A stretch of 64,000 nucleotides of DNA from Luteolibacter sp. Y139. Lineage in GTDB: Bacteria > Verrucomicrobiota > Verrucomicrobiia > Verrucomicrobiales > Akkermansiaceae. Each line of letters begins with the position of its first letter. Position 1 is the stretch's first letter. Location of the stretch: positions 248,001 to 312,000 of the forward strand of contig NZ_JBBUKT010000007.1 in the NCBI RefSeq assembly GCF_038066715.1, given 5' to 3'. A program made the position numbers and the translations under genes. Below the pieces are notes generated by a model, which did not search any database, was not told where the DNA came from, and saw only the letters and a list, made by a program, of their open reading frames with translations. Positions 26,250 to 34,622 of the stretch are shown one piece after another.

Positions 26250-26777
26250 ATGATGGAGCGTCAGGAACCGGAGACTTTGTTTGAAACCCGCTGGCTGGGA
26301 TTGTACCGGATCGGCAAGTGGGACTTCGCCAAACGGCCGAATGCGGACGCCGCCGTGGGGATCCTGGCGGTGACGCCGGACGACGAGGTGGTGATGATCG
26401 AGCAATTCCGGGTGCCGGTGCAGCGCAAGGTCATCGAAATCCCGGCCGGTCTGGTGGGGGACGAGGATGAATTCCGGGGTGAGGATTTGGCCGCGACGGC
26501 GGGCCGGGAGCTGCTGGAGGAGACCGGCTACCGGGCGGGCAAGATCGAGCTGCTGTTAGCTTCGCCGACGTCTGCCGGGATGACTTCGGAGCTCAGCCAC
26601 CTTTTTTACGCCACGGACCTGGTGAAGGAGACCGAGGGCGGCGGCACCGAGCACGAGGACATCAAGGTCCACCTGGTGCCGCGGGGCGAGCTGCGGGCGT
26701 GGCTGAAGGCGAAGGAAGCGGAGGGCTATCTGCTAGACCTGAAGATCCATGCCGCGCTTTGGGCGGCAGGGATCTGA
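26250..26777 (+). CDS. Nudix hydrolase, ADP-ribose pyrophosphatase-like
   Basis: A 175-residue protein with the Nudix core EDLAATAGRELLEETGY (about residues 78-94), containing the REx2EExGx part of the box. It also has the ADP-ribose pyrophosphatase signature upstream (VIEIPAGLVGDEDE). A small insertion in the box start removes the canonical first glycine spacing. The beginning FETRWLGLYRIGKWDFAKR is typical of NudF-like enzymes that clear ADP-ribose or other nucleoside diphosphate sugars. There are two adjacent ATGs at 26250 and 26253. The gene is divergent from the dehydroquinate synthase homologue and is followed by REP-like hairpins. Confidence 0.87.
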   Translation: MMERQEPETLFETRWLGLYRIGKWDFAKRPNADAAVGILAVTPDDEVVMIEQFRVPVQRKVIEIPAGLVGDEDEFRGEDLAATAGRELLEETGYRAGKIELLLASPTSAGMTSELSHLFYATDLVKETEGGGTEHEDIKVHLVPRGELRAWLKAKEAEGYLLDLKIHAALWAAGI

Positions 26778-26783
26778 CGTAGC

Positions 26784-26892
26784 GTAGCGGAAGCTCTGCG
26801 AGCTTCCGGTTGGGCGGGGCTTGAAGGGAAATCGCTAGCGGTTTGCTGGGTTTGGTCCGCACCCCGCCGGAACGACGCAGTCGTTCCGCTAC
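26784..26892. repeat. Pair of inverted REP-like hairpins
   Basis: GTAGCGGAAGCTCTGCGAGC plus TTCCG (26784-26808) and CGGAACGACGCAGTCGTTCC plus GCTAC (26868-26892) are hairpins in head-to-head orientation: both have the GTAGCGGAA head, with different stems. They occupy the gap between the convergent Nudix and accA genes. The layout is that of a bacterial interspersed mosaic element. No REP-associated transposase gene is present in the window. Confidence 0.7.
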
Positions 26893-26913
26893 CAGAAGCG
26901 CCCCGCTACAGGC

Positions 26914-27867
26914 TCACTTGCCTTCCCAGTCGCCGAAGGCGCGGAACTTGGCGTAGCGCGCGTCGAGGAGCTGCTGGGTGTTCAGCTTTGCGAGTTCGTC
27001 GAGATTCGAAAGGATCGCCTCGCTCAGGGCTGCGGCGGTGGCGGCGTGGTCGTGGTGAGCACCGCCGGTCGGCTCGGCAATGACGCCATCGACGAGGCCG
27101 AGCTTCAGGAGATCGGGGGCGGCGAGTTTCATCGCCTCGGCGGCTTCGGGAGCGTGCTTGCGATGCTTCCAGAGAATCGCGGCACAGCCTTCCGGGCTGA
27201 TCACCGAGTAGTAGGCGTTTTCCAACATCAGCACCCGGTCGGCCACGCCGATGCCGAGGGCTCCGCCGGAGCCGCCTTCACCGAGCACGACGGCGACGAC
27301 CGGCACTTTCAGCAGCATCATCTCGCGGAGATTGAAGGCGATCGCTTCGGCGATATTCCGCTCTTCGGCGCCGATGCCAGGGTAGGCGCCCGGGGTGTCG
27401 ATCATTGCGATGACGGGCAGGCTGAATTTCTCGGCGAGCTTCATCAGGCGCATCGCCTTGCGGTAGCCTTCCGGGTGGGCGCTGCCGAAGTTGCGGTGGA
27501 GGTTTTCCTTGGTATTGCGGCCTTTCTGGTGGCCGATCACGACCACGCGGCGACCGCCGATGCGGGCAAAACCACCGGGCATGGAATGATCATCGCCGAT
27601 GTGCCGGTCCCCGTGCAGTTCGCAGAAATCGGAGAAGGCATGAGCGATGTAATCGAGCATGAAGGGCCGCTGGGTATGACGGGCGATCTGCACGCGTTGC
27701 CAAGGAGTCAGGTTTTCGTAAATCGCCTGGCGGGTTTCAGCCAGCTTGGCCTCCATGCTGGCGATATCGGCAGACATGTCGATATTCTGTGAGGCCGCCT
27801 TGACGCGGAGCTTTTCCAGCTCGCGTTCGAGTTCGGCGATCGGCTTTTCGAATTCCAGCAATTGCAT
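26914..27867 (-). CDS. accA: Acetyl-CoA carboxylase carboxyltransferase subunit alpha
   Basis: The 317-residue protein is full length and has the AccA features: N-terminal coiled segment (LEFEKPIAELERELEKLR), GDRHIGDDHSMPGGFARIGG, the crotonase-fold oxyanion region MIDTPGAYPGIGAEERN, and LGEGGSGGALGIGVADRVLMLE. With AccD it transfers the carboxyl group from biotin to acetyl-CoA to make malonyl-CoA for fatty acid synthesis. Unlike in gamma-proteobacteria, no accD or dnaE is adjacent. acpP lies about 1.6 kb upstream on the same strand, with two unrelated genes between. Confidence 0.96.
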   Translation of the reverse strand: MQLLEFEKPIAELERELEKLRVKAASQNIDMSADIASMEAKLAETRQAIYENLTPWQRVQIARHTQRPFMLDYIAHAFSDFCELHGDRHIGDDHSMPGGFARIGGRRVVVIGHQKGRNTKENLHRNFGSAHPEGYRKAMRLMKLAEKFSLPVIAMIDTPGAYPGIGAEERNIAEAIAFNLREMMLLKVPVVAVVLGEGGSGGALGIGVADRVLMLENAYYSVISPEGCAAILWKHRKHAPEAAEAMKLAAPDLLKLGLVDGVIAEPTGGAHHDHAATAAALSEAILSNLDELAKLNTQQLLDARYAKFRAFGDWEGK

Positions 27868-27902
27868 GCGTCGGTGACAGTGAAAGTGGCGGCGGGAAGA
27901 GG

Positions 27903-28814
27903 CTAGGGAGCGGCGGTGCGGATTTCCACCTCATTCCCTCTACGGAGGAGTAGCGCGAGTTCCTCAGCGTCTTCGATCGAGAGCTGGAAGCCGGGACCGG
28001 GTCCAGCGGCGGGATGGGCATCCTTGTCGCTGTCGTCATCGGGACGGGCGGAGCGGATCTGCAGCGAGGTCTTTTCGAGGGCGAAAACCTTTTCGGACTC
28101 GCGGTATTCCTTCGTGCCGGGAGTGAACCGCCGGTCGCCGATGATGCCGGACTGGGAGGAAATCTTGGTCACCATGCCCGCCTTGTGCGACCCCAGGTCT
28201 GCAGAGAGGAGGGAATATTCCTTGATGAATTGGCCGGCCTTCCACAGCGAGAGCGCCTTGCGGCCGGGCTCGATGAGCACCCTGAGATCCAGCGGCATCA
28301 CCACCAGTTCCTCGGCCGGCTGGAGACCCTTGAGGTCCATCAGGCCGTTGAGGTGCATGATGCAGTCGAGCGAGGTATTGTGCTTGGAGGCGATGCCGGA
28401 GAAATTTTCACCGGGCCGCACGATGTGGACCTCCTTGCCCTCCATGTGAACGGCGGATAGCAGGTCATCCATATTCATCTCGCCGACGATGCGGCGGGCC
28501 TCGGGGGCGGCTTTCGAGCGCGGGTAGGTGCTGACGACATTCTGGAGTCGCTCGCGGGCACCCGGGAGATCGCCCACGGCGATCATCTCGCTCGCTTTCT
28601 CGAAGATCTTCGCACCGGGGTCAATGTCCGGCAGATTGGCATTTGCCTTGGGCAGGGAAACGACCGGTTTGGGATCGTTTTTCACCGGGACCAACTCGGA
28701 GAAAGGTCCTCCGAGAGGCTCATTCACGACGTGCCAGACCAGCAGGCCGGTGAAAACGGTGACCGCAAGGACCACCGCGCCAGCCACCAGTTTGATCAAG
28801 GTCCAGAGACGCAT
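27903..28814 (-). CDS. Membrane-anchored LysM protein with a decayed L,D-transpeptidase domain
   Basis: The 303-residue protein has an N-terminal membrane anchor (8-30), a small helical tetratricopeptide-like part (68-112), a LysM domain (129-173) with VRPGENFSGIASKHNTSLDCI, and a C-terminal region (176-300). The start (LRVLIEPGRKALSLWKAGQ) and end (FQLSIEDAEELALLLRRGNEVEI) of the last region follow the YkuD L,D-transpeptidase layout. The catalytic HG...SxGCxR part is missing; F276 stands where the cysteine should be. It should bind peptidoglycan but not cross-link it. It is 36 bp upstream of accA on the same strand. Confidence 0.82.
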   Translation of the reverse strand: MRLWTLIKLVAGAVVLAVTVFTGLLVWHVVNEPLGGPFSELVPVKNDPKPVVSLPKANANLPDIDPGAKIFEKASEMIAVGDLPGARERLQNVVSTYPRSKAAPEARRIVGEMNMDDLLSAVHMEGKEVHIVRPGENFSGIASKHNTSLDCIMHLNGLMDLKGLQPAEELVVMPLDLRVLIEPGRKALSLWKAGQFIKEYSLLSADLGSHKAGMVTKISSQSGIIGDRRFTPGTKEYRESEKVFALEKTSLQIRSARPDDDSDKDAHPAAGPGPGFQLSIEDAEELALLLRRGNEVEIRTAAP

Positions 28815-28829
28815 TCGGGACGGGGTGTA

Positions 28830-29366
28830 TCAGAGCAATCCGCGCCTGTGGAGATCGAAGCGGTTGATCGGCAGCGATTGCCGGATCATCTCGAAGGCGA
28901 ACTTGAAAATGGATACTTCCCACGCGTCATCGACGCCTTCGATGATCGCTTGGGCGGGATTGCCGGTGCGACGGGCCTCTTCCAGCACGCGTTCGCGCAC
29001 GGCATCGAGCGTATCGTGGACGATTTCCTCGTGGACCTTGCCGCTGCGGAAACGGAAGCCGTAGCGGAGGAAGGCGAGGTCCTTGCCCTCGGCCTTGAGC
29101 TTTTCGAGCAAGGCTTCCATCCGCTCGCGGGCCTTGTCGCCGAAGCCTTCCAGCTCGATCTCCTGCATCGACTCCGGCCGGAGGATTCGCGGACGCATGG
29201 CCTCCACCTCGCCTGTGCGCACCCGGATCTCGCCGGTCCGGTCCATCAGCTCGCTGAGCAGGAGAAACTCGAACCGGGTATCGCCGAAGGTATCGATCCG
29301 ACGGTCCGGCTCGAGCAGGACGCGGGTCGTCTCCAGCGCGTATTGGATGTTGTCAGTCGAGTGCAT
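28830..29366 (-). CDS. Conserved cytosolic protein of unknown function
   Basis: A 178-residue protein with no signal peptide or membrane segment, rich in arginine and glutamate and mostly helical in character. The first part reads MHSTDNIQYALETTRVLLEPDRRIDTFGDT; the middle is a long charged helix (ARERMEALLEKLKAEGKDLAF). I do not recognise a family. Proteins of this type appear to be conserved in Verrucomicrobiota near accA/acpP, from memory and not certain. The start is set at ATG 29366; 13 more in-frame residues are possible. It lies between acpP and the LysM gene, 15 bp from the latter. Confidence 0.65.
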   Translation of the reverse strand: MHSTDNIQYALETTRVLLEPDRRIDTFGDTRFEFLLLSELMDRTGEIRVRTGEVEAMRPRILRPESMQEIELEGFGDKARERMEALLEKLKAEGKDLAFLRYGFRFRSGKVHEEIVHDTLDAVRERVLEEARRTGNPAQAIIEGVDDAWEVSIFKFAFEMIRQSLPINRFDLHRRGLL

Positions 29367-29403
29367 CGGGCGGCGGCATCGTCCGCGATTTCCGGAGAAG
29401 TGC

Positions 29404-29435
29404 AAAAAAAAGGCAGACTCACGGGGGAGTCCGCC
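29404..29435 (-). terminator. Rho-independent terminator downstream of acpP
   Basis: On the minus strand GGCGGACTC pairs with GAGTCTGCC around a short loop, followed by a run of eight T residues, a textbook terminator. It sits 30 bp after the acpP stop, so acpP is probably transcribed apart from the downstream 178-residue protein gene. Confidence 0.88.
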
Positions 29436-29464
29436 CTTTCGGGAAAAAGCGCGAGCGGTGGCGC

Positions 29465-29704
29465 TCAGCTCTGGGACTTGATGTAGGTCACCACATCGCC
29501 CACGGACTGGAGCTTCTCGGCTTCTTCATCCGGCACTTCGATTTCGAACTCTTCTTCGAAGGCCATCACCAGTTCGACCGTGTCAAGGGAGTCAGCACCG
29601 AGGTCTTCGATGAACTTGGCCTCCAGGGTCACCTGGTCGGCGTTGACGCCGAGCTGGTCGACGATGATGTCCTTCACGCGGTCTTCGATGCTCTTTTCAG
29701 ACAT
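29465..29704 (-). CDS. acpP: Acyl carrier protein
   Basis: The 79-residue acidic protein carries the phosphopantetheine site GADSL with serine S39, in the usual context [23 protein letters not shown]. It shuttles acyl chains in fatty acid synthesis in the cytosol. The length and residues are typical in full. No fab genes lie next to it in this window. A terminator follows at 29404-29435. The 93-bp upstream gap to the next minus-strand gene should hold its promoter, though none is clear to me. Confidence 0.97.
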   Translation of the reverse strand: MSEKSIEDRVKDIIVDQLGVNADQVTLEAKFIEDLGADSLDTVELVMAFEEEFEIEVPDEEAEKLQSVGDVVTYIKSQS

Positions 29705-29797
29705 TTTGGGGTGTGCTTGGTAGTTGAAGCTGTGCGGGAGGGCTTAACGATCCCTTTGGACCTTGGCAACCCCGAAAAGTAATGTGCTGCGAACGGC

Positions 29798-30643
29798 TCA
29801 GGAGGCTGGTTCGGCGGGCTTTGCGGGCTCTTCCGACTCGGTTACGTACTCGATGAGTTCGCCGGAAAAGTTTTCCCTAAGGCGTCGCATAAGCCGCTCG
29901 GCGGGCTCATCGTCCTCTTTCTTGAAGCCGCCATAGGTCAGTCCGTCGATCCGCAGCTTGCGATCGCTGCCGCCCGGAGTCCTGGCCCATGCGAAGGCCA
30001 GTCCCTTGGTATCCCATCTCCGCAGGTCCAGACTGGAGAGATCGGCAAAGGGAATCTTGCCCCCGGAAGCCGGGTAAAAGGCCTCGCCATCGATGGCCAG
30101 GCTGCGGCCCAGCGTGCGCAGCAGCACGAAGAGCGCCCCCACGGCCAGCACGAGGCAGATCCCGAAGACCACCCATTGTTCGGTGATCTTGCGCTGCGGG
30201 TAGTCGTGATCCGGCACGTCCTTTTTGATATCTGCCTCCAGGCGATATTCGTTGAAAAGCTTGCCCTGCTCCTGGTCGAGGGAGGCCTTCATCGCTTCAT
30301 AGTCATGAAGCTTTTCCGGCCATGGCATGGGCACTGGCGTCCCCTCGGGAACCGGGACCGGGGCGACATCCTTCTGGTCCTTGGAGGCATGGGGAAGGAA
30401 ATCCACCGACTGCTGGGAGGCGTAGGCCCGCCAGCTCTCCGGCGTCAGCTCGGCTTGCTTGGCCTTGAATTCGCTGGTCGCCCGCTCGAAGGCCTTGGAG
30501 AGGTGGAAGGCGAGGTTTTCCTCGCGGTAACCCCATTTGGCATCGCGGAAAAACAGGACCGAGAAGATGCCGAACATCAGCAGCATCGCAGCCGCACGGA
30601 GCAGGAACCAGGGGGTGGGTTTGCAGACGATGCGATCGCTCAT
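29798..30643 (-). CDS. Two-helix membrane protein of unknown function
   Basis: The 281-residue protein has membrane helices at about 14-32 and 157-177, with a charged loop of about 120 residues between and a soluble C-terminus of about 100 residues (SLAIDGEAFYPASGGKIPFADLSSLDLRRWD). That C-terminal part looks like a small beta domain resembling PH-like membrane proteins, but I cannot assign a family. The start is set at ATG 30643; the upstream in-frame ATG at 30691 adds 16 residues with no support. It is divergent from thiH. Confidence 0.65.
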   Translation of the reverse strand: MSDRIVCKPTPWFLLRAAAMLLMFGIFSVLFFRDAKWGYREENLAFHLSKAFERATSEFKAKQAELTPESWRAYASQQSVDFLPHASKDQKDVAPVPVPEGTPVPMPWPEKLHDYEAMKASLDQEQGKLFNEYRLEADIKKDVPDHDYPQRKITEQWVVFGICLVLAVGALFVLLRTLGRSLAIDGEAFYPASGGKIPFADLSSLDLRRWDTKGLAFAWARTPGGSDRKLRIDGLTYGGFKKEDDEPAERLMRRLRENFSGELIEYVTESEEPAKPAEPAS

Positions 30644-30786
30644 GGAGGCGGAAGTCCGGGTGAGGAAAGCGGTCGGGGGGGAGCTTGGCAAGCCCGGGTG
30701 GCTGGCGCGCCGGGTGACGAAATCGGCTGACGGAGGGAATGGGGAAGGGGCGGTATCCCGCTTTGACGAGACCGGCTCCCGGTCCC

Positions 30787-31935
30787 ATGCTTCCGCGGTC
30801 CGTGAGTTTTTCCGCCCATTTTGCCACCGCCCTTGAGCAGAAATCGCCGCTGCTCCGCCGTTTCGAGCGGCTCATCGCCCCCGTTTCCGACCGCGATCTG
30901 GAAGCGCTGGCGCGGGAGAGCCAGAAGCTGACGCGCCATCATTTCGGCCGCACCATGCGGCTGTTCGCGCCGCTGTATCTCTCGAACGAGTGTGTGAATA
31001 ACTGCTCTTACTGCGGCTTTTCCCGCGACAATGGGATCCTGCGGGTGACCCTGACCGTGGAGCAGGTGGTCCGTGAGGCGAAGTTCCTCCATGATCTCGG
31101 CTTCCGAAATATCCTGCTGGTCGCCGGCGAGCACCCGAAGTTCGTCTCCGATGGCTATGTCCAGGAGTGCATCGACGCGATCAAGGGGATGTTTCCGACC
31201 GTAGGTCTCGAGATCGGACCGATGGAGGATGACCAGTATGCCGAGATCGTCCGTCATGGGGCGGAGGGGCTGGTGGTCTATCAGGAAACCTACCACCGCG
31301 AGACTTACCAGCGCCTGCACACCGCGGGGCCGAAGAAGAATTTCGACTGGCGGCTGGATTGTCCGGAGCGGGCGTATGCGGGTGGCTTCCGTCGGATCGG
31401 CATCGGCGCGTTGTTCGGCCTGGCCGATTGGCGGCATGAGGCGCTCTCGCTGGCCGCGCATCTGGAGTATCTCTACAAGCACTGCTGGAAGGCGCAGTTC
31501 ACCGTGGCCTTCCCGCGGATGAAGCCGTATGCGGGCAACTATCAGTATCAGCCGGACCCGGATTTTTACCTTTCGGACCGTGCGCTCGTTCAACTGGTGG
31601 CTGCCTTCCGCGTGTGTTTCCCGCAAGCAGGCGTGGTCCTCTCCACGCGTGAGCCTGCATCGCTGCGCGATGCGCTCGCGCCGCTGGGGGTGACGCACAT
31701 GTCGGCCGGTGCTCGTACCGAGCCCGGTGGCTACACGGGTGCTGGCAGCGATGATCTTCACCTCACGGTGAAGGGCCGCCGCGTGGAGCTGGAGAAGACC
31801 ACGGGCTGCGAGAAGGCAACCGAGCAATTCAAGATCGATGATATCCGCAGCGCCGCGGAAGTCGCCGCGATGCTCCGCGGCAAGCAGCTCGATCCGGTGT
31901 GGAAGGATTGGGACGAAGCGATTCTGACACCATGA
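30787..31935 (+). CDS. thiH: 2-iminoacetate synthase
   Basis: ThiH is a radical SAM enzyme that cleaves tyrosine to dehydroglycine, which is used with the ThiS thiocarboxylate to form the thiazole of thiamin. The 382-residue protein has the CxxxCxxC cluster at C69, C73 and C76 (NECVNNCSYCGF) and downstream matches such as GEHPKFV and the KPYAGNYQ region. ATG 30787 gives normal length; an upstream ATG at 30739 has a GGAGG just before it and cannot be excluded. It overlaps thiS (ATGA). No thiG, thiF or thiC is in the window, and no TPP riboswitch is visible upstream. Confidence 0.93.
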   Translation: MLPRSVSFSAHFATALEQKSPLLRRFERLIAPVSDRDLEALARESQKLTRHHFGRTMRLFAPLYLSNECVNNCSYCGFSRDNGILRVTLTVEQVVREAKFLHDLGFRNILLVAGEHPKFVSDGYVQECIDAIKGMFPTVGLEIGPMEDDQYAEIVRHGAEGLVVYQETYHRETYQRLHTAGPKKNFDWRLDCPERAYAGGFRRIGIGALFGLADWRHEALSLAAHLEYLYKHCWKAQFTVAFPRMKPYAGNYQYQPDPDFYLSDRALVQLVAAFRVCFPQAGVVLSTREPASLRDALAPLGVTHMSAGARTEPGGYTGAGSDDLHLTVKGRRVELEKTTGCEKATEQFKIDDIRSAAEVAAMLRGKQLDPVWKDWDEAILTP

Positions 31936-32135
31936 CTCTTCAACTCAACGGACAAGCCCGCTCGTTTGCCGCGTCGGCTTTCACCGTCTCAACGCTTCTC
32001 GAAGCGCTCGATCTGGGAGGCAAGCCCGTGGTGGTGGAGCTTGATCGCGAGCCGGTGTTTCCCGCGGACTACGCCGCCACCGCGGTGCGCGATGGCGCGA
32101 ACGTCGAGATCGTGACCATCGCGGCGGGCGGATAG
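31932..32135 (+). CDS. thiS: Sulfur carrier protein ThiS
   Basis: The 67-residue protein has the ubiquitin-like ThiS fold: MTLQLNGQARSF at the start, VVVELDREPVFPADY in the middle, and the essential GG at the end (VTIAAGG). The terminal glycine is adenylylated and converted to the thiocarboxylate that donates sulfur to thiazole. It overlaps the thiH stop by 4 bp, so the pair is translationally coupled. ThiG, which normally completes the reaction, must be encoded elsewhere. Confidence 0.93.
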   Translation: MTLQLNGQARSFAASAFTVSTLLEALDLGGKPVVVELDREPVFPADYAATAVRDGANVEIVTIAAGG

Positions 32136-32226
32136 GACCAGTCTCGTGGCATTGCTCTAACCAAGCATGAGTCATGGGGGCAAAAGCCTCTCGACCGGTT
32201 TGGGCCGGGAATTTATATCAGGGATC

Positions 32227-34092
32227 GTGAAAGTCGCGCTCTCCCTCCGGCTGCTGTTGTTGGTTTTGAGTTCTTCCGCCCTAGCGGAAGAACTCACCAC
32301 GGTGGATGGGAAGGTTTACCAGAATTACAGGGTGACGAGCCTTGAGGCCGATGGCCTGTCCATTCTCCATGACGGAGGCTCCGCGAAGGTTCCGTACGAG
32401 GGTATCCCCGACGAGCTCAGGCTGCGGTATGGTTATTTCAAGGGCTGTACCTTGACCGCGAATGACGGGACCGTTTACCGCGATTATGTGGTCGTGAAAT
32501 CGAACAGCGACGGGCTGCTTGTCATTCACGATGGCGGCATGGTCCAGCTCGCGTGGACCTCTCTGCCGGAGAGCGCGAAGAAGCACCACGGCTTCGGACT
32601 CACCACGATGGTCACCACGGATGGCAAGGTCTACCGCAACTACGTGGTTACGAGAAAGACTCCGGAGGGACTTACCATTCGTCATGACCAGGGCGTGACC
32701 ACCATCTCCCTCGACCTAATTCCGGCGGAGGTCGGCCTGCTCTACGGCTCCGGCAAGCACCAGGTGCTGCCCACGATGGATGGGAAGGAATACCGGAATG
32801 CGGAGGTGGTGGAGGCCACGGCGGATGGCGCATTGGTTGTCCACGACCAAGGGAAGATCAAACTCGCGTGGGGACTTCTACCCGAGGAGATCAGGACCCG
32901 ATACGGCTACGAGTGCCGCCATCTGATGACCACGGAAGGGATCATCTATCGGAACTACTCGATCGTGGCGACGACTACGCGAGGGCTGAGCATCCGTCAC
33001 GAGAGAGGCGGTGTCACGGTGCCATTCGCCGAACTCCCTCCCGGTCTGAAGGCGCTGTCCAACCCGGATCCCGACGTCGACCTGCTCACCTTGGATGGGA
33101 AACTCTACCGCAAGTATATCATCACCGGCAGGACTTCCACGGGGCTGGCCATCCAACACGAAGGTGGAGCCGCCATGATTCTCTTCAAAAACCTGCCGGA
33201 GGATTTGAGGGATTGGCAACCCGGTGCCAAGGATGGCAAGGGACTCGCTGAGGAGAAAGATGGGATGGATCCCGTCATCCCTCCTCACGATCCGGAGAAG
33301 GACCTGGTCACCTTGGATGGTGAGGTTTACCACAACTACTCGGTGAGGAAGGTCGAGCCGGACGGGCTGTCGATCCTGCATGATGCCGGAGCGACGAAGG
33401 TCGACTTCGAGCGTCTGTCGACGGAGATCCAGAAGCGCTACAACTACGATCCCTTCGACGCGTACGATCATGATCAGGCGGAGGCGAAGCTTCAGCGAGA
33501 GGCGGACATGCAGCACGAAGCTGCGGTCAAAGAGGCCCATGACGAGGCCGCGAAAGCTGCCGCGGAAAGGAAGTTTACGGAAGCCTTCGCCCGTTCCGCT
33601 TCACGCGTCCAAATCCAGCCGGGGCTCGAAAGCTTCGGCGTCTGCAATGGCACGTGGGGAAAAACTCCCGCCTCGCTTCAGGCTGCTGGTGTCCAGGACT
33701 ACGTTGGCGGGCTGGCTTGCAACATGATCCAAGGGAGGATCGGCATGGTCCCGGTATTTTCCGGGAAGATCAAGAAGGGTGATCGCAAGGCTTGGGTGTT
33801 TGATGGAATTGCAGTTCCTTCGTTTGTCCACCTCTCTCCGGAAGAGCTCGGAAATCTCAGCGGGACGGGTGACCTCGTGTTCAGTCAGCCCGACGGGAGA
33901 ATCACCAAGCTCAGCTATGAGCATAAAGTCTGGCGTATCGGAAAAGTGAAGATGGTGGGCGTTACCGGGGCGGCGGCAGTGTTTCCGAACTATACGACTT
34001 CCAGCTCCCTGGCGGAGAAGTTCTACCGCAAGCACGGTTTCCCCGCGAAGTCCTCGGAGTTGGTCTTGGAGTGGTCGGCCGTTTATCAGTGA
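32227..34092 (+). CDS. Secreted protein with seven tandem DGKxY repeats
   Basis: After a signal peptide (VKVALSLRLLLLVLSSSALA, from GTG 32227 with CAGGGA upstream) come seven copies of a repeat of about 52 residues: T-x-D-G-K-x-Y-x-N-Y-x-V, then DGLxIxHDxG, then LPxExxxRYGY. Counting from an alternative ATG at 32167, the DG pairs fall at 47, 100, 152, 205, 257 (EG), 310 and 384. A glutamate/alanine-rich coiled segment follows (435-480), then a globular C-terminal domain (485-641) with FGVCNGTWGKTPASLQAAG. Single copies of the repeat occur in many verrucomicrobial secreted proteins, from memory. Function unknown; an envelope protein is likely. Confidence 0.78.
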   Translation: MKVALSLRLLLLVLSSSALAEELTTVDGKVYQNYRVTSLEADGLSILHDGGSAKVPYEGIPDELRLRYGYFKGCTLTANDGTVYRDYVVVKSNSDGLLVIHDGGMVQLAWTSLPESAKKHHGFGLTTMVTTDGKVYRNYVVTRKTPEGLTIRHDQGVTTISLDLIPAEVGLLYGSGKHQVLPTMDGKEYRNAEVVEATADGALVVHDQGKIKLAWGLLPEEIRTRYGYECRHLMTTEGIIYRNYSIVATTTRGLSIRHERGGVTVPFAELPPGLKALSNPDPDVDLLTLDGKLYRKYIITGRTSTGLAIQHEGGAAMILFKNLPEDLRDWQPGAKDGKGLAEEKDGMDPVIPPHDPEKDLVTLDGEVYHNYSVRKVEPDGLSILHDAGATKVDFERLSTEIQKRYNYDPFDAYDHDQAEAKLQREADMQHEAAVKEAHDEAAKAAAERKFTEAFARSASRVQIQPGLESFGVCNGTWGKTPASLQAAGVQDYVGGLACNMIQGRIGMVPVFSGKIKKGDRKAWVFDGIAVPSFVHLSPEELGNLSGTGDLVFSQPDGRITKLSYEHKVWRIGKVKMVGVTGAAAVFPNYTTSSSLAEKFYRKHGFPAKSSELVLEWSAVYQ

Positions 34093-34134
34093 TACTTTGT
34101 CCGGCTGCTCCCGGCTCCCGCTCTTCTTCACAGG

Positions 34135-34557
34135 TCAGACCTGTTTTCCCTGCTTCTTTCGAAGCATGCCTTCCTGATAGTCCTTCCGCGCTTCGTCGCG
34201 GCGTGCGCGTTCCTTTCTCCGGCATTCACGACAGCGGATGGCGATGCGTTCCCAGACCGCGCCGAGTTCCTCATGCCACCATTTCTGTTGGGCTCCGGTC
34301 CAGATTTGGCGGCTCCCGCAATCGATGCAGGTAAAGGGATAGTTGAGGTAGTATTTGCCAGCCAGCGTAGGGGCGTCCCGGAAGGGCATCACGCCACACA
34401 AATTGATCTTCGTGTAATCAATTGGCGGGAGTTCCCGAGCCATCGCCTCTCTTTTGATGGCCAAGTCTTCCTCGGTTGCCTCTGTCTGGCGTCGTTTCCA
34501 GTATTTACGGAATTTCCTCGCGACCCTTTCCTCGCGCTTCTTTCGTGAACTCGCCAT
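34135..34557 (-). CDS. Small zinc-ribbon protein
   Basis: A 140-residue very basic protein with two CxxC pairs (CIDCGSRQIW and IRCREC) that would bind zinc, resembling the probable zinc-ribbon family PF13451. The N-terminus (MASSRKKREERVARKFRKYWKRR) and C-terminus are lysine- and arginine-rich, suggesting nucleic-acid or ribosome contact. It is convergent with the repeat-protein gene, and a short ACAGGT/ACCTGT hairpin with a T4 run sits at the junction near 34132. Function is not known. Confidence 0.75.
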   Translation of the reverse strand: MASSRKKREERVARKFRKYWKRRQTEATEEDLAIKREAMARELPPIDYTKINLCGVMPFRDAPTLAGKYYLNYPFTCIDCGSRQIWTGAQQKWWHEELGAVWERIAIRCRECRRKERARRDEARKDYQEGMLRKKQGKQV

Positions 34558-34622
34558 TCAAGGGCGTTTTAGCATGGCGACGTTCCCATGCCCACGACAA
34601 GATTCGTGCGAGCCAAGGGCTA

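Noticed and set aside
29842..29856. TACTCGATGAGT, similar to the CTACTCG palindrome
   Set aside because: It lies in a coding region, lacks one spacer base and the ACAGC flank, and is unlikely to be regulatory.
30644..30786. TPP riboswitch in front of thiH
   Set aside because: No CUGAGA or GGAU-type conserved segments are visible in the thiH upstream region.
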